64,000 bases of DNA from Lumbricus rubellus (taxonomy: Eukaryota; Annelida; Clitellata; Crassiclitellata; Lumbricidae). Where the stretch lies: contig OX243811.1 of assembly GCA_945859605.1 (NCBI GenBank), positions 55,860,069-55,924,068 on the forward strand, written 5' to 3'. Positions 1-12,700 of the stretch are shown here, piece by piece (the first letter of the stretch is position 1; each line of letters starts with the position of its first letter). The position numbers were made by a program, and so were the translations under genes. The notes beneath the pieces were generated by a model that was not told where the DNA came from, did not search any database, and saw nothing but the letters and a program-made list of their open reading frames with translations.

Positions 1-35
1 TGCGTGTGCGTGCGCGTGCGTGTGCGTGTGTGTGT
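1..35. repeat. (TG)n microsatellite at window edge
   Basis: Alternating TG/CG dinucleotides occupy the first 35 bases and are cut by the left window edge. Confidence 0.85.
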
Positions 36-197
36 CTATGCTCTGTGGCAAAATTACAGATATTGACGACAGTTACTGTACTGTTGTCTCGCAAAAGTCG
101 CAGGACCGAATTCATTCAATTCACTTCTTCTTCTTCGTCGGTCATCTTCATGAGAATTCAAAGAAGACAGCAACGGTTCGTCTTTGCGACCCCATCA

Positions 198-240
198 ACA
201 ACCTCCTCCTCCTCCTCCTCCTCCTCATCATCATCCTCAA
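198..240. repeat. (TCC)n/(TCA)n trinucleotide repeat
   Basis: About ten CCT/TCC units are followed by several ATC units. They create artefactual leucine- and serine-rich frames. Confidence 0.8.
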
Positions 241-602
241 GGCGACTCCTAGCATCATCAAACAGACTCCGCTCAGCAGCCGACCAGGTGCATTCGGCTT
301 CTTCGACTCGCTTCAAAGCATCGAAGACACTGGGGGCAGACAAGCGAAACGTAGACGATGAATGCAACGAGATGACCATGGAGAACAATTACAAAGAAAG
401 GCTGATCGTAATAATGACCTTCATTGCAATTATTATGAATTACTGTTGAGATGCGATGCATGGGGAAGATTGCAATCGACACCCGCGGCCTTTCTTTGCC
501 AAAATCTGCTCGGGGACTAATAGTCTTTATTGCAGTTCGCTTAGGCAAGGAAAACGCCTGACAAGAAAGACACAGACCCACATAGACACAGCCATTTGCG
601 CA

Positions 603-710
603 CGAGAGAGAGACACACACGCGCACGCGTACACACACGAGCACGCACACGCACACACACGTACGCATGCACGCACACACGTACGCACACACACACACAC
701 ACACACACAG
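603..710. repeat. Imperfect (CA)n microsatellite
   Basis: Roughly 100 bases of CA dinucleotides are interrupted by CG, TACG and GA units. The open frames crossing it are repeat translations. Confidence 0.9.
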
Positions 711-1117
711 AGCGCACGATGTACCTGGGGCTACGTGGCTGGGAAATTGGTTTCCCCATTGGACGCAGCGCTAAGAACTCAGCAATTATGCAATTACCAA
801 TTGAGTTCTTTGTATATCTACAGACGAAGCTGTATACTATTCAATTGTATAGTCTGTGGTTTCTTGGCCTTTTAATAAGACAGCACACAGTGCACAGTGT
901 GTGCGCAGATTCCCGGCCAGTTGTCGTTCTCCTAGCTATAGCCAAATTTAAGACGGTTGTCTGCTTTCCAATCAACTTTTTGTTTTAAATTGACTTCAAC
1001 ACCATAGCCTACACTATGAAATGTTCAGGGCTTAACGACACTGTTTCATATCGAAGATGATTAGTGTCGGAGGCAGAGAACAACCTCACACTCCACGTTT
1101 ATATTGCGACCGAGCCA

Positions 1118-1205
1118 CCCGCTGTAAAGATCCCCGCCCGGGAATTGAACCCGGGCCGCCGGCGCGGCGAGCGGGCTACAACCCACTCGACCACGCAGGA
1201 TCTTC
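1118..1205 (-). repeat. tRNA-like SINE head (degenerate)
   Basis: On the minus strand the sequence contains an A-box-like TGGTCGAGTGG and, downstream, a B-box GGTTCAATTCC inside a perfect T-arm: CCGGG, then TTCAATT, then CCCGG. The presumed acceptor arms pair poorly and the anticodon arm does not form a normal 5-bp stem with 7-nt loop. This looks like a tRNA-derived SINE promoter or a decayed tRNA rather than a working tRNA gene. Confidence 0.5.
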
Positions 1206-1574
1206 AGCCTACACTATGACCGCAGGAAGCCTTTTATAGGGCACGTTTACGGCTCTAAAGGAATGTGCGGCGGCAGTATAATAAAATAAGAGTGGGGTGG
1301 GGGATGGGTAAATCACGGCCGTCAGATCGGAACTCTGTGTCGAGATTCTTGCTCAGCCACCAGCGCCCTCTAGTCAAGTCAGCTATGATTCTATGAACTT
1401 ATTAGTACACGTACTGACCGAACACTGTCAGTGGGAAGATGAAACGGGCGAGGGAGAGGACTGTCAGCCAGCCCATAATATCATATGCCGAGGTTATGGA
1501 AAAGAAGTTGGTAAGACTTCATGCCCCTGTTGCCTCTCAGGCAAGCTTAAGGATTGCTCGGTTTTTCCTTATCT

Positions 1575-1889
<315 letters not shown>

Positions 1890-2329
1890 AAAGACACCGC
1901 ACCATACCAAGCCGTGGCAGTGCTGCCATGGTCGCCGCAGGTCATTTGACATGCTCTCTATTTTTAGTTTTTTTACTGTTGACCTCCCTAATAACTTGCC
2001 AAAAATTCACTGAAACTTTTAATATCATCTTAACAGTTCATTTCTTCGACCTGCTGAATAATTCCATTGACCTTGACACGACCTGCTCAAATTGTATAGC
2101 ATGAGACCGATATCGATGCTGGAATTAGATAACTAACAGATTAGCAAATTTAGCCAATTAGTCGCTCGCTCATTTGGTCTGCCTGCATGCATGCCTGCCA
2201 GATTGTCTAGCCCGTTAAATAAGCGCTATAGATATTTAATACTAGGCCTACTTAAAGATGGTCACTGTCTTGTCTCCAAGACTTTAAGACTCTCCTAGAA
2301 CGACATCAGCAGTACTTTGTACGGTTGTT

Positions 2330-2360
<31 letters not shown>

Positions 2361-2394
2361 CAACAACAACAACAACAGCAACAGCAACAACAAA
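2330..2394. repeat. (CAG)n/(CAA)n repeat
   Basis: About 22 CAG and CAA triplets. The frame would encode polyglutamine, but no flanking conserved sequence or splice signal supports a gene. Confidence 0.85.
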
Positions 2395-4089
2395 GAGCAT
2401 CACCTGTTACCTGTATGCGTCAAACGTCCTATGCAAATGCAATGCGCTTGTTTAAAGGGAAGACCAGCAGTTGCTATTTCTGCCTCGTCAGACGCGCAGA
2501 GCTTATAAAGAAAGCGTTGGTATAACTTTGAACGACAATTGCCCACGCAGATGTTCTATAATTTGCGATCAATAGTCGATGTTAGTCTCAATACAGGCCT
2601 AAATATAGGCCTATATTATAGGCGAACAGAAGCATGTACTGCAGAGTCTGTACATATACATAGACAAAATCAATGAGACATTCGTTTGTATGGCAACTGT
2701 TCAGTAGTTGTGATCACTCTAGTCTACAATGCAAACGCTAACAGTACTGTTACTGCCGAATGCATAACAGGCTTCGTCTGGCTGATATGACCCAGATTCA
2801 AGTGCGTTATTTTCTGAAACATTTTGATCGACAAAATCAACCGTAGAAGAGAAAGGAAATTTACATCCTTCCCTGCATCTGGACTAAACTCACGGAAAGT
2901 TAACATAGTCGTCGCGAAAAAGGTACGTCTAGTCTACCTGTATGTTAATGAATGAATGTTAAGAGAATTCTGCAACGAGTCTCTTTAGGTCTACTGGAAA
3001 TTTATTGGGCTATAACAGAATTTTGGTGATCTTTCGTTGACAATGTTTTGAAAACCTACGGGAGCCAGTAGGTCTACTGTGCCTTGATTATTTTGGGTAT
3101 CATTTTGACTTGACGATGTCAACTATAGCCTACTAGGCCTAATATACCCTAGTTGGCCTTAGTAGTGAGTGACTACCTGACCCAACTCGGGTATATTAGG
3201 CCTATAACACTCTCAATTGACAGCCCTAACTACTGCACTATCACGAACACCAATAAAAAGTACAATTATAGGCCTAGATGAATTCTATTTCTGGATGTTT
3301 AACCTAAGTTAGCCTACATAGACGGATATCCCTTTCTAAAATGCTACAGCATTTTAAAAACGGAATTATGTAGGCCTATAGCATAGTAACTTCCTACGCT
3401 TTGTCACTTACTGAAAAGTTACTAAATCCTTATATTTGAATTAATAAAATCTTCATTTTCGGCAAATCGCCTAAAGTTTAAAGTTCTGTATCTGTTTGCC
3501 ATAAGATTATTATTATTAAGATTATTATTGTAATTATTATTAGTTAGTAAGTTTGATAGTACAGAAGACATCATCAGTCAGTGGCACACGAAAACCATGC
3601 AAATTAAATGTGACAAACATTCAGAAGATAAATATAGCATCAATGTTCAGAAAACAGATCCTATATTCTGATGACCACCACAGAGTTCAGGGTTCAAATC
3701 GCAGCACATCATTTGAAATCGAACAAGCAAGTTACCAAAAGAAGGAAAGGTAACATAGATAATAATACGTGTGTGAAGTTGTAGATGCATTTAACTGCAT
3801 GTCTTCAGGGTCTTCCAGAGACTATCCAACGTGGAAACTTAACCCATATTTTTTTTAAAACTACTACTTTTTGGTCTTTGACAAATTTACTTGCGCTAAA
3901 GACAATAACGATACATAAAGTGAAACTGAAAAACTTGCATTTAGAAATCTTTAAATTAAAAAACCCATGTTCTTGATCTCCTTCTCTGCATTTTTAAAGC
4001 TCTTGCTAAAAATAACCGTGACCATTGTGCTTCATCCCCCCCCCCTTCTTGCAAAAATATCTGCAGGCCCCATGCCTGCAGAAACCCAG

Positions 4090-4373
4090 GCATAGGCATA
4101 GGAGACAGGGGTCCAGAGGGGGCAAATCCCCCCCAAAATTTCGAGCAAGTCTGATTTTTCGGGCAAGCGGACCCAGAAAAATTAAAAAAGTCCAAAAAAA
4201 TTCGGGGAAAAGCGCCGAATGACTAAAAAAAAACCTTACCAGAATTTTCGGGCAAACATTACGGGAATTTTCCTTAAGATTTCAGCTGGATGAGAAAACA
4301 ATTTTTCGGGCAAGTCTCATTTTTGTTCCCCCCCCCCCCCCCCCCACTGCTGAAATGTCCCCTATGCCTATGC
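4090..4373. mobile_element. 284-bp inverted-repeat element with ACCCAG target duplication
   Basis: The left end starts GCATAGGCATAGGAGACA. The right end is close to its reverse complement (TGTCCCCTATGCCTATGC). ACCCAG is present immediately outside both ends (4084-4089 and 4374-4379). The interior is rich in A and C homopolymers, with a C-run of about 19 at 4328-4346 and the repeated word TTTTTCGGGCAAG. It codes for nothing and resembles a MITE. The superfamily is unassigned. Confidence 0.65.
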
Positions 4374-4427
4374 ACCCAGGTCATTCTAGTCAATGTTTTC
4401 CTTTTCTTTCCAGCCCTTCTTCCATCG

Positions 4428-4862
4428 ATGCAAACGTCAACGGGGCCGATCCCCTCCTCTGGGGTTGGGGCCTCCACAGCGACAGCGCACAGGCGTCCCC
4501 CAGAGGAGGAGACAACCGACTACTGGTCGTTCGATCTGTTCGGCTGTCTCTCCGACTGGCGTCTCTGCTGCGCTACATTCCTCGTGCCATGCTACACAGT
4601 CGGGCGTAACGCCGCCTACTTCTACGACGACGGAGCGCTCATCGGCGCCGTCTACTGCTTTGGGATGTGCGCCCTCGGCCCCGTCATCCGCTGGAGGATC
4701 CGCCAGCACAGGCGTCTGCATGGCACGATGCTCACGGATGTAGCCGTTCACATGCTCTGCCCGTGCTGCGCCCTCATCCAGGAAAACAGGGAGTTGTACG
4801 GGTTCGAGGGATCGCACATTGGAGAACGCGTCCCAATCAACATTGAAATCACACGAAAGTGA
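4428..4862 (+). CDS. PLAC8-family (cornifelin-like) cysteine-rich protein
   Basis: This is a 144-aa protein. A polypyrimidine run ending in CAG at 4411-4413 looks like a splice acceptor, so the exon probably starts at 4414. The first ATG after it (4428) is taken as the start, and TGA is at 4860-4862. The central Cys-rich block (about residues 36-60, with CLSDWRLCC and PCYTVGRNA) and the later CPCCALIQENREL motif (about residues 110-122) are signatures of the PLAC8/DUF614 family. A hydrophobic stretch lies between them (GALIGAVYCFGMCALGP). Family members are small membrane-associated or secreted proteins of roughly 110-180 aa, so the length fits. The N-terminal 28 residues are low-complexity. 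The precise function is unknown. The exon is more GC-rich than its surroundings. The gene is convergent with INCENP. A further coding exon upstream cannot be excluded. Confidence 0.85.
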   Translation: MQTSTGPIPSSGVGASTATAHRRPPEEETTDYWSFDLFGCLSDWRLCCATFLVPCYTVGRNAAYFYDDGALIGAVYCFGMCALGPVIRWRIRQHRRLHGTMLTDVAVHMLCPCCALIQENRELYGFEGSHIGERVPINIEITRK

Positions 4863-6758
4863 TATACGCAGAATGAAGACGATGATGAATTGCGAATTCA
4901 GTCATCAAGCTCTTTGTTTTTGCTTTTCCACGTGGTACAATACATGGTCTAGGTGAAAGAGAATGAATACCCAAAAGCACTGCTAACATCAAGACCAGAC
5001 ATGGACAATACTCATCCTGCAGGTCCAAACCAACGATTATTTGAAAACCATCATCATCATCATCCAATCAGATAAAGCTACCACAAGTCACATTAGCAAA
5101 CAACACTTAAAATGACAGTTTTAAGTCGCATGCCTCAACAGACGCCAGCAAACACTCAACTGACGAACAAACCAAAGAAGCCGGTTAAACGATGTTTGAT
5201 AAACGTAAAAATATCTTTACAGTACACTTAACAGACTGTCAATATCCATAATTATTATTCTGCTTAATGAGAAAGATTCAACATGTTTAATTACACAGAC
5301 AACTGCATTTCCAACTGGTCCAATATTTCATTGGCAAGTTCTGATGGAAATTTTAATTACTGCACCCGTTGACTTTTCTCTTTAGATCAATTACAGAGCG
5401 ATTCAATTAACCGAACAAAGCATTGACCCAACAAATTCAGCCATTCACTACAGTATGATAACAAATTTCTTATAATAAACTTATCTACTCAACAATGTAC
5501 AGATAAAAAATCATACATTACAAGCAAATTGTATAAAGTTCTGAAGTGAGCAGAACAAGTCCAGACCGTAAAAATGCCACCAAATTGAAGCAAGAATCGA
5601 CCTAGTTCTCATTAACCTTCAAATAAAATTGTAAATTGGTAAAACTTCACATTTTATGTGACTGAAGTTTTCATACTTTCATGAGAATCTGAGATTTCTT
5701 GGATATTTCGGTTGCAAATGTCATCCAGCTGAAAGACTTCAATGAGGCCCATGCAGTAACTCCATTGCTTTTAGTCCTTATCAAGAAAATGAAAGTCCCT
5801 TAACCCTTTTGGGGTACTAAACTGTATGGGGAAAGAAACCAATGCGGCAGAGCAATAAGGGCTGTCCAAATATTACCGGTACGTATGCAGGGAGAGGGTC
5901 ACCAGATTTAGGCGATTTGCGTATAGCTGGCTTAACAAAATGTATGTACGCAAACTAAATTTCTAATAATGGCGTCCACATTAGCTTATTGATAATTACT
6001 CTGTTTTACCCCATAGTCATCCAATGGCAATTGATTACAAAATAATAAAATTCTGTTCAGATTTAAACAGTAAACCGTAACAGTTAAAAATTGTAGCTAG
6101 CAAATATGAAATCCAACAACACAAACAGTAGCCACAATAAAATAAATGTTTTATAGATGACTTCAGTTAATTAACTTGGTAATGGGCAGAAAAACTTATT
6201 TGTACATACGGAAGGGGTCCAGAAAATGTACAAGTTGTACAGGGGGAAGTTGAAAATAAAAGATTTTGGCGTACGTAATATGTCGAATTGTCGTTAGGCT
6301 CTAAAGGATTAAGCTAACCCTGAGTGCAGCCATAGGCATAAAGTGTTAACCGCTTCATTTTCTTAGTCTCAGCTTATGAGAGTAGATATCAGTCCATCAC
6401 TTTGCCATCTGATATTCCAGCGTCAGTGGAATGGTCGCCTACTCATTACAGCCGTGCTACCTAGAGGGCGCATGTGAACGAGAAAACACAAAGCAAACTT
6501 CGGCGACATCGCAACTAAAACTGACATTAAAAGCGATTTGAAGGTCAAGTAAAAATCACGGGAGATGAAACGTCGTTCACTGTTTTCAAATCGATCTGTT
6601 AACGTTGCAACTTCAGAAATCAGAAGAGAAGAATTAAAATATTTACGAATTGCAAAATCAATATTGTGCTTCTGAATGTCAGTCAACAGTCTCTAAAATC
6701 TAGCAATTACCGTTTATGCATCACACTGTCATTATGTACAACTAAACACATCCATTCG
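4863..6758. other. Convergent gap between PLAC8-family gene and INCENP
   Basis: AT-rich sequence without supportable exons. It should contain both 3' UTRs. It includes a short ATC run near 5050 and a dispersed inverted-repeat element at about 5859-6302. Confidence 0.6.
5859..6302. mobile_element. Dispersed inverted-repeat element, copy 1
   Basis: This stretch is recognisably similar along its length to 31245-31755. Shared blocks include CTGTCCA/CCATCCA followed by ATTAC near the left end, then GTCACC, TGGCGTCCACATTAGC (ATGACGTCCACATTAGC in the other copy), TAGCTAGCAAATA, and a GTACGTAATAT-like right end. The ends are degenerate inverted repeats of a TATTACGTAC type. No coding capacity remains. 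The other copy carries an insertion that this one lacks. Confidence 0.65.
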
Positions 6759-9700
6759 CTAAAGAGTGTTGGTTTTCGTTGGCATAGCTGGCTCGTCCCA
6801 GTTGGCAGAGCTCGTTCGTTTATTGAAGCGAGCGCGTTTCTTCGTGAATACCTCGTTCAGGTCCGGACTGGCTATATGACCGAACATTTTATCGACATCT
6901 GGGGGATTTGTGATCTGATTAATCAAAGCAATCTTCAGCTGGTTCCCTGTTGATGAATAACAAAAAGAGAAAGCTCAGCGAATTATTTAATTAAATTCTA
7001 TCCAACACTTTAACGATGTGCATGTGAAAAAAATGAACGGGAACCTATTGTAGCCTGTCGTTAAATAGTAAAACAACAGTTAACAGTGATAGTAAATAAT
7101 CTGCGATATAAACAGCAGACATAGCAACATGAAAGATATTCCAGCCATCTTGTATCATGATCCATGGGTGCTATTGCTATATAAATCTTGGTAATCAATG
7201 AAGACTCAACGCAATTCTGGCTGATCTGTCAATCTTAGATAGGATTCTGTCCACTTTACAAAGATGTAAACAAGAAATCTCCAACGAACAGTACAAATGT
7301 CCACACACACACACACGCAACCACACACGATCAACATCAAAACATGGACAACTTGAAAACAGAATGCGGACAATGAACTGACCCTGCGCCCAAAGTGGAA
7401 TCTTTTTGCGTGGCTGAGATTCGTCGTCGGTGGAATCCTCTGAGTTGAGATCATCGATGTTGTAGTTGCTGTCCGTCGACGTTGTCTTCAGCTTCTTTAT
7501 ACGAGGAGTCATCTCGTAGCTAATAACAATATAACGAAGAAAATCAGACAATGACTCATCAAAACTTAACAACTGAGAAAATTGCAGAATGTTCTACTTC
7601 TGGTAAACAAAGGGACTTTCTGTGTTATGGCATAACTATACTCTGTGTTATGGCATAACCATACAGTGGAAGGCTGGTATGATAGCCAGCTGTAAGCAAC
7701 TAAAGCACATTTGGAGATATTTTCCAGTTTTTATTGGTGCATAATAATACGATCATTTGATGATTTACCAGAACCCATTATACAAATGCAATCAATTCCA
7801 GAGGGTCCTATATGCAACAATTGGATAACTACAAAAGACTTGGCAGAGTAAGCAGAATGAATGAGGAAATACAGAAAACTTAGCACAGCATTGACAAGAC
7901 TGTGCAATCACTGATACTGCTTATGAAACTAATTTCAAATTTCCTGAGGGAGGGAGGGCAGAAACAATTTCGTAATCCATGTCTCCACACACTCGATGTA
8001 GCAATGGGAAATGTATCTGAACAATTTTGAACATTTCTATCTGAGCAGTAAGCATCACCGAGGTGTTGTGATTTGGCTTTGGTGCAAAAACAGTCATCCA
8101 ACAAACCAACCAGTTCTCTGTACTGCAAGACTCAAACATAGGCAGGATGGAATTCAAAATGACCTTAACCAAAAAAAACACAAGTGTCAACCTTTATCCA
8201 TTCCGCTCCTACTTCAAACAGACCAACAGCAAGTTTGTCTCAATCAAGTGTCTGATCTGTACGCCAGATTGGCTTAACTGCTTCTTTCACTACAATCTCC
8301 TTCCTATTAGGCAGCCTTACACAGTGACCAGGTTTTACATGTCTCTGCTGACATTAATAATTACATAGTCAATTGAAAGTGCAGCAGTCTGAGTATTCAA
8401 CATTGTCAGTTGAAAGATAACTGTTATAACAGCAATAAAACTAAAACAAATTCTCAGTCACAGAGCATGCAAAATTAATGAAGAAGTTTTCAAATCAATG
8501 CCTACAAGACATCTAACGAACAGATCATGACTAGTTCCTACACAAATACAATGGAATGTCAATGAATATCACATCTTGCACCATCTGAAGGTTCGATTTA
8601 CTTACGAATCGCAGCTGTTGTGCGCTGTGGCCTTTGCTAGTCCTTCCTTTTCGAATGTTGTGTTTAGCACTGGTTTTGCTGACGTTGCACTGGCTTGCTG
8701 TGGTTGTGGCTGAGATTGTGTCAAACACTTAACAATTGTAACACTGCTGGACGCAATTAATTGAGTCTTCTGAATGCTGTTAGAAGATGATGACGCTGGT
8801 GCATTACCACCCTGCTTCAACGTCTGGTTGTGCTTCTCAATTATCTTCTGAAGATTCCGCTTCTCCTCCAAGACACGCTGCTCTTCTTCCAGCCGCGCCT
8901 GCTCCTCAGCAATCCTCTGGCGCTCCTGTAAGACCATCAGCAATATATAGGTCTATACATTTCGTTTATTCAAGAAAATTAAGTTGACAGACCACGACTT
9001 ATTACATGAAGATAGTAAAAAAATGGACAAAAACCAAAGCAGGCAGCCAAAAATAGTGCCCTTTCCAATAAGATCAATCAGTGGCATACGTTACAAGAAA
9101 CAAACAATGAAGGTAACTTGTAAAGTCAAATCAAGAAAGGAAAAAGTTGCAGAAACATAAGTTTTTACCACTTAACCAAAGCAGCCTGTGTATTTCGTTG
9201 ATTTGAAGTCTCAGCAGCAAGTTTAAGTTCGTGTACTTTCTATTATTTACCTCATACATTTATTACACAAAATAATTATCTTGACATACCAATTCCTTTT
9301 TCTTCTCTAGTTCCAGCTGCCTTTGTTTCTCTTTCTTCTGCTGCCTTTCCAGCTCCAGTCGCTCACGTTCGGCCCTCTCCTTCCGCTCTCTAGAAAATAA
9401 GATCAGTTGCAAACTCTAACAGTCCTTATACTCAACTAACATCACGATCATTCATAATTCAATGTGAAAATACACTTTCATCAGGAAACAATTCAAACCA
9501 CAAATAACATAATTAAATAATTCAAATAACAATTTAAATAACTCAAAATAAAATAGAATGTCAAAGATTATGAAGCATTACGGTTACAAAATGCTGTTTA
9601 AATGTATTTCGAGCATAAAATCGAACTTAACACAAGACATAAATTTTTGCATATTTAACAAATCCACCATCCGCATAAATGGGAAGAAATAGAGCTTCAT

Positions 9701-12700
9701 GTAAATGCAAGACCACAATAATGTCTAAATATTGTCTAATACCTTTCTTCCTTTTGTTTTCGCTTCTCTTCTTCCTCCTTCAGTCTCTGCAACTCCAACT
9801 TCCTCAGTCGTTCTTGTTCTTCCTGACGTTCTCGTTCTTGCCTGAGGCGTCGTTCTTCCTCCTGACGTCTCTGCTCGATGATTCGCTGCTGCCTTTCCTG
9901 CTCCTCCTGCTCCTTGCGACGACGTTTCTGCTCCTCCAACATCTCCTTCTCTTTTTCCTACAGACACAGAACATTGAAATTTACAACGTCTGACTCACTC
10001 TCCAGCATTCATGAAAAGTCACGCTTTTCAACACCAACATACTGTTGCGCAACTACAGAACCATTATGCTCACAAGACTAAATCTGCCTCAGAATGATCT
10101 TTAAAAAATGGACTGAATCAGATCAGTAACAGTTCAGTCGAATCCACCAATTAATTATAATAATCAGGCAACAAAAGATATATTCATGTGGCATAACCGG
10201 TTCATGAAAAGCCAACAGTCCACTATCCAAACATGTTTACATGTACAAAGAGATTAACAACATGAAAGGGTTAATCTTCTGCTGCAACATTGGTTTTCGA
10301 AGAAAATTAGCACCAGCGCAAGTACGACCGAAATGATTCATGAATACAGTTCATTAGTGTTTAGAGTGCACCTTTCCAAAAATGGAATGAGATAAACACC
10401 TGTTGAAGAAGGGCTTGCTTTCTTGCTTCCTCTTCCTGTTTGCGTCTCTGCTCGGCTTCAGCAAGTCTTCGTTCACGAAGTGTACTAAAAATAGAACGAC
10501 GCAGTTCAACGCATAAAAAACTGATCCAAAAAAGGAAAATCAACTTAGTTAAAGAAATGCACATTTTGAGATTTATAACTTCTAATTTGGAAAATCAGAA
10601 GTGGAAATTATAAAGTTTGTGGCTAAGTGACACTGATACATTTATGGCTGCAAATGTAGGTTATTTTACCACCTGAACATCTGAATTTTTACATACCCTA
10701 CAAAAAGTATTGTGAATATAACTGCTAACCAGTTGTAAATCTGTGCAACTTAAACAGTGTAGCAGTACAATATTAGCATTCGTCATCATGTGTCAATGTT
10801 TAGTGAAAAAGTCAATGAAAGCTTTCTGCTCTGCTGTGTAGTTTCACTGCTTCAACTGATAGATTTGACTGATCAAGACGTCTAAGGGTATGCACTTCCT
10901 TAGCAAGTCCATACAAAATAGCAGGTAATGAACTAATGTTAAACACTACAGAAGCTGCTTAATTTGGGAGTGGTTCTTCTTACCCGATTTTGCTTTTCTC
11001 TCGATCATTTGTCTTGATTGCAGACGACGACTCATCTAATTTCGATGGACCTTTCTTAACGGTCGACTGTTCTAATTCCTGACGACGCTTAAGCACAGAA
11101 CTGTGATGTTCCTCTCTAAGTCTAAAGATGAAAAAAGAACCCATTCAAGACATATCATAAACTCTTCATTAAACTTTTTTTAAACATACAAAAGTATGTT
11201 TCAATCTCAATCAATATAAGATCGTTTATAAGCCTAGGAGCAGGCACGCTCAAATGCACAAGCAACTTCTTCAAGAAATATAATTCTGTTCTTTAATTTT
11301 ACAAAATAATATACCCCATAAAATTTTCTGTCTCAAACATGATCAAGACTTTCATAAGCCTAGACAAGCAACATTATTCTGTCGCAAATCAACAACAAAG
11401 CTCTTCAAGACTGCTACACACATGCATGTCTGCCACACATGTCTAAGATCTGATAGACTTCAGTCAATTTTCTTTGCTCTTGCATAAAAATGCATCCACC
11501 TTATTGAACTATGAAACTGTACAGTCAAGCACAAATCAGTTGAAAATAAAATAAAGATCATGAAGAATTGAAGATAACCTCTTCTGCTCCTCAACTTTCT
11601 TCTGAAGTTCTTCATTTTTCTTCTGCGTCAATTCCTCCATCTTCTTAATCTTCACAGCCAAAGTCTTACGACCTGCTGCTTCCTGCATTTCCTGTTGAAC
11701 ACAAAGAGTTGCAGCACTCCAGTACAATGCCTATTTAGTTCACCACATGTTGTACATGCGATTCTGAGTTTATTTCACCGAAAATGTAACAAACCCTCCA
11801 AATGATGGATAGTCACCATTCCTAATTGGCAGCAAAAATCCTTATTATAAAGCAACACTGAAGGCATTGGAACTCAGACAAAAAGGCTGAACATTGCTCA
11901 GCTAAATGGCTGTTCATTCCAAAAAGTTACAATCCCAGTTTTGTCATCATAAAAACTAACATAAACAAGATCTAAAAATTTAATACCATATTTTTCGGCC
12001 ATGTCACTCTTTTGTGGTTCTATAGTAGTTTTAAATATTCTTAAATTAAAGATTAAAACCTGCACATTTGGAACTATAGCGGATGTACTGAAAGGATCCA
12101 AGTATTTGTACATTGACTTGTAGAGCTGCATTTGGCTATTAACACATTAATCAGTTTACTCAATTATCTAGGACATCAGCCATGTCTCTCGAAAGTAAAA
12201 ACACTGCAACCTACAGTCCAAAACATAGATGGTATTGGAAATTGCTAAATGGACAGATATGACAAACTTGTGTAATTATGGTCAACATCAAAATTTAATC
12301 TTGGAGAATGATTATTACAAGCTCACCTGACGATTCAAGACCCTTGGAGTGTTGCATTGTAGAATCGACGTTGTTCTTTGATTGTTGGGCGTTGGAACTC
12401 TTTTCAGTACTGGGTAACAAGAACTGACATATGTGCCCTGACACCAGACAAACAATGAAATGCAGCCACTTGAAATTCACTCACAAAGCATACATGTATG
12501 CAATATGCATATTTCACGAATCATAATCGTCATAACGATGAGTCTCATGTGGTGTCTTTTATTCATTGAAAACCAATAAAACTATATTACAAACCAATGC
12601 ACATTATAGATGTGCAATTGTGCATTGCTGTGCAATGCAAATCAGATACAACTCACACTAAATTGTGTAAGTAATTCAAGTTTGATAAAACAATACTTTG

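Noticed and set aside
1118..1205. Functional tRNA gene
   Set aside because: The T-arm is perfect but the acceptor and anticodon arms do not pair as required, so it is listed as a tRNA-like SINE head.
2317..2525. Polyglutamine/asparagine/serine frames
   Set aside because: Simple CAG/CAA repeat with no conserved flanks or coherent splice sites.
4437..4817. 126-aa minus-strand frame
   Set aside because: Antisense shadow of the GC-rich PLAC8-family exon; the plus-strand product has the Cys motifs of the family.
9679..9993. Leu/Phe-rich plus-strand frame resembling a membrane protein
   Set aside because: Antisense of the Glu/Arg/Gln-rich INCENP exon 15.
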